A DNA stretch of 64,000 bases. Source: Kryptolebias marmoratus. Its lineage: Eukaryota > Chordata > Actinopteri > Cyprinodontiformes > Rivulidae. Of the stretch, positions 62,319 to 64,000 are shown piece after piece. The first letter of the stretch is position 1. Each line of letters opens with the position of its first letter. Under the pieces are notes generated by a model. The model had not been told where the DNA came from and searched no databases. It saw only the letters and a program-made list of their open reading frames with translations. The translations under genes were made by a program, and so were the position numbers. The stretch spans positions 15,593,661 to 15,657,660 of the forward strand of contig NC_051443.1 of NCBI RefSeq assembly GCF_001649575.2, written 5' to 3'.

Positions 62319-62341
62319 CTCTCTCTCTCTCTCTCTCTCTC
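62319..62341. repeat. (TC)n microsatellite
   Basis: Uninterrupted CT/TC units. Confidence 0.95.
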
Positions 62342-63151
62342 AGACTCCACGTTTTCACACTACAACTCTCCCAGTTTTGTGACAAACTAGGTAATGTCAG
62401 TGGCACACAGCCAAACCAAGTATCACTGCAATAAAATAACTAAATAAAGATCTTTTGGCTTAGAACACGGACAACCATTTAAGTTTATATCAAGGGAGGT
62501 GATATTAAAAAGACGGTGATAAAGCTGTCCGAGGACAGGTTGGAGTGACACTGGATGTGAATAAAAGCAAAAACAGCAAAGTCATAAAAGGAGAATTTAT
62601 TAACCTACAACAAACCAAAGAAAATAAAGTTAATTTATCAATTTTTAAAAAAGCACAACAATGGCATACACTCTTCATATGAGCCTGTCATAAAGATGCC
62701 CTGTGATAAATGGGCTTTTATTGCTTTTTCCTATCTTTCCTCTCATCTCTTGGTCTTCTTTCTTTCCTCTGTCTATAATCAAACCACTCCTTGCCTCCAG
62801 CTTCACAAAAATCTAAGCAACTCAAAATAACTGCATGAGTTCTCTAAAATATTCTTCCTCCTCCATTAAATCTATTTGCATAAAATCACGCTTTTGATTA
62901 CTCAGAAAATAAAAAATGATGCCATGAACAGATACAATATCAAGCATTAGTGTAAAAACCCTACCTGGCAAGAAGAAGAAGTTATAGGTTATAATCCAGC
63001 AAAGAGAGAGAGAGGCAGTCCACACATCCCTATTAAAGTGGCCTACTTCCGCTGTCAAACTGGTGTGAGTGTTTGTGGCTGGCCAGCTGAGCTGGTGTGT
63101 GTGAGTCTGTCAGTGTGGGCTAGGCCAACTGAACTGTGCAGATCTTCGGAA

Positions 63152-63157
<6 letters not shown>

Positions 63158-63193
<36 letters not shown>
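63158..63193. repeat. (GA)n microsatellite
   Basis: Eighteen AG units; on the minus strand it is a (TC)n tract next to a possible non-coding exon (see findings). Confidence 0.97.
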
Positions 63194-63196
<3 letters not shown>

Positions 63197-64000
63197 CCCA
63201 AGAGACAAAGTAGGTAGACTCCCAAGCTGCACAAACAAGCAAGAAGGAAAAGAGAGGAGAGAGAGATGGGGGAGGAGACAGAGCTAATGAGAAGAAGCTA
63301 ACAAGCAATGAGAGAAGAGAGAAACATGTGGTACGAATGTCCACAGATTATACTAACTGCTCTGTAATGCCTTCTGTGATTGCACGTGCGTCTGCAAATG
63401 TTGTTCGACATATGTGCACACATATTGCGTCCATTTGTGCCTTCACAACACCCCCACCCCTCCTTTTCTTTGCAAAGACATTAAGGCACTAGAGTATGGT
63501 CCCACAGGATGCAGAGAAAACACAATGGACACATAACCGCGGTAAACACACACAAACGCAGGCAGTAAAAAACACATATATGTCTTTGTGTCTTACACAG
63601 TGCAGCCTGAGTTACAGAGTTCCTATGAATGAAACAGGAATCATGTCATGTTGTAAAAACTTCCTATCTTAGAGGGAAATATTCCATTTCTGTGCAGTGA
63701 GCTCACCCCAAGCAGCCAATCTGAGATGAGGTTGAGTGTGAATACGAACAATGTGGTTGATAACACTTTTCTAAATTCTCTTACTATAAAAATGGCTGTC
63801 ACTGAAAAAAAATGGCTTTGTATGTAAATTCTTATTATGTTCTCACAACTGTTTAGACAATAAACATATTGCAACATATGTTTGTTGTACACTGCAATTC
63901 TCATGTAAAAGCTAAGAATACCAAATACCACACACATCACTTTTAACACTACTTTTTATAACTGTTTACACAAATGTATAATTATATGTTTGTATTGTAT

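Larger units (their letters stand above)
56201..64000. other. upstream non-coding DNA to window edge
   Basis: Holds the X-box/E-box cluster, microsatellites and a possible non-coding exon near 63.0 kb. No coding exon was recognised on either strand. The upstream RGS3 modules, if the gene makes a long form, must lie beyond the right edge. Confidence 0.6.

Noticed and set aside
62822..63058. 78-codon minus-strand frame ending in acidic residues
   Set aside because: Compared with the C2, PDZ and PH-like parts expected upstream of rgs3 and no resemblance found.
1..64000. CRISPR arrays, operons, bacterial promoters or phage genes
   Set aside because: The window is vertebrate nuclear DNA with introns; no regularly spaced repeats or prokaryotic gene layout are present.

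Overview
The window is vertebrate nuclear DNA, most likely from a teleost fish and probably a percomorph. It is AT-rich, has introns, carries fish-type interspersed repeats and CA/GA microsatellites, and shows no prokaryotic gene organisation. I can support one protein-coding gene with confidence. It is an rgs3 (regulator of G-protein signalling 3) orthologue on the minus strand, covering about 19.3 to 50.2 kb. I cannot tell which fish paralogue (rgs3a or rgs3b) it is.

Layout, read in the direction of the gene (right to left). 50.2-64 kb is non-coding sequence upstream of the first visible coding exon; it holds two copies of a dispersed repeat, a perfect RFX X-box beside an E-box, and GA/CT tracts. 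49,238-50,203 is a 966-bp acidic exon. A 17.3-kb intron follows. Small exons lie at 31,876-31,946, 23,701-23,802, 22,596-22,657, 21,546-21,712 and 21,250-21,450. Their splice phases all agree and they join into a 522-residue protein, very close to the 519-residue human RGS3 isoform. The C-terminal third is a complete RGS (GAP) domain. A 3' UTR of roughly 2 kb probably ends near 19.3 kb.

The most interesting feature is nesting of promoters. Two introns each contain a minus-strand promoter-like cluster with a TATA box and an inverted CCAAT box at textbook spacing. The one near 28.2 kb drives a short first exon whose splice phase fits the common RGS exons; it gives a protein of about 190 residues with an R4-type N-terminal helix. 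The one near 22.9 kb would read through an extended exon to give an RGS-box-only protein of about 165 residues. With the 522-residue form, the locus would encode three proteins that share one GAP domain and differ in their targeting ends. Full-length RGS3 forms with C2 and PDZ modules, if present, would start beyond the right edge.

The rest is non-coding: downstream intergenic DNA (1-19.3 kb), introns and upstream DNA. It holds several copies of an unclassified dispersed repeat, two LINE/SINE-tail repeats, a Tc1/mariner transposase fragment, a MITE-like element, hairpins and microsatellites. I found no convincing second protein gene, no RNA gene and no CRISPR array.
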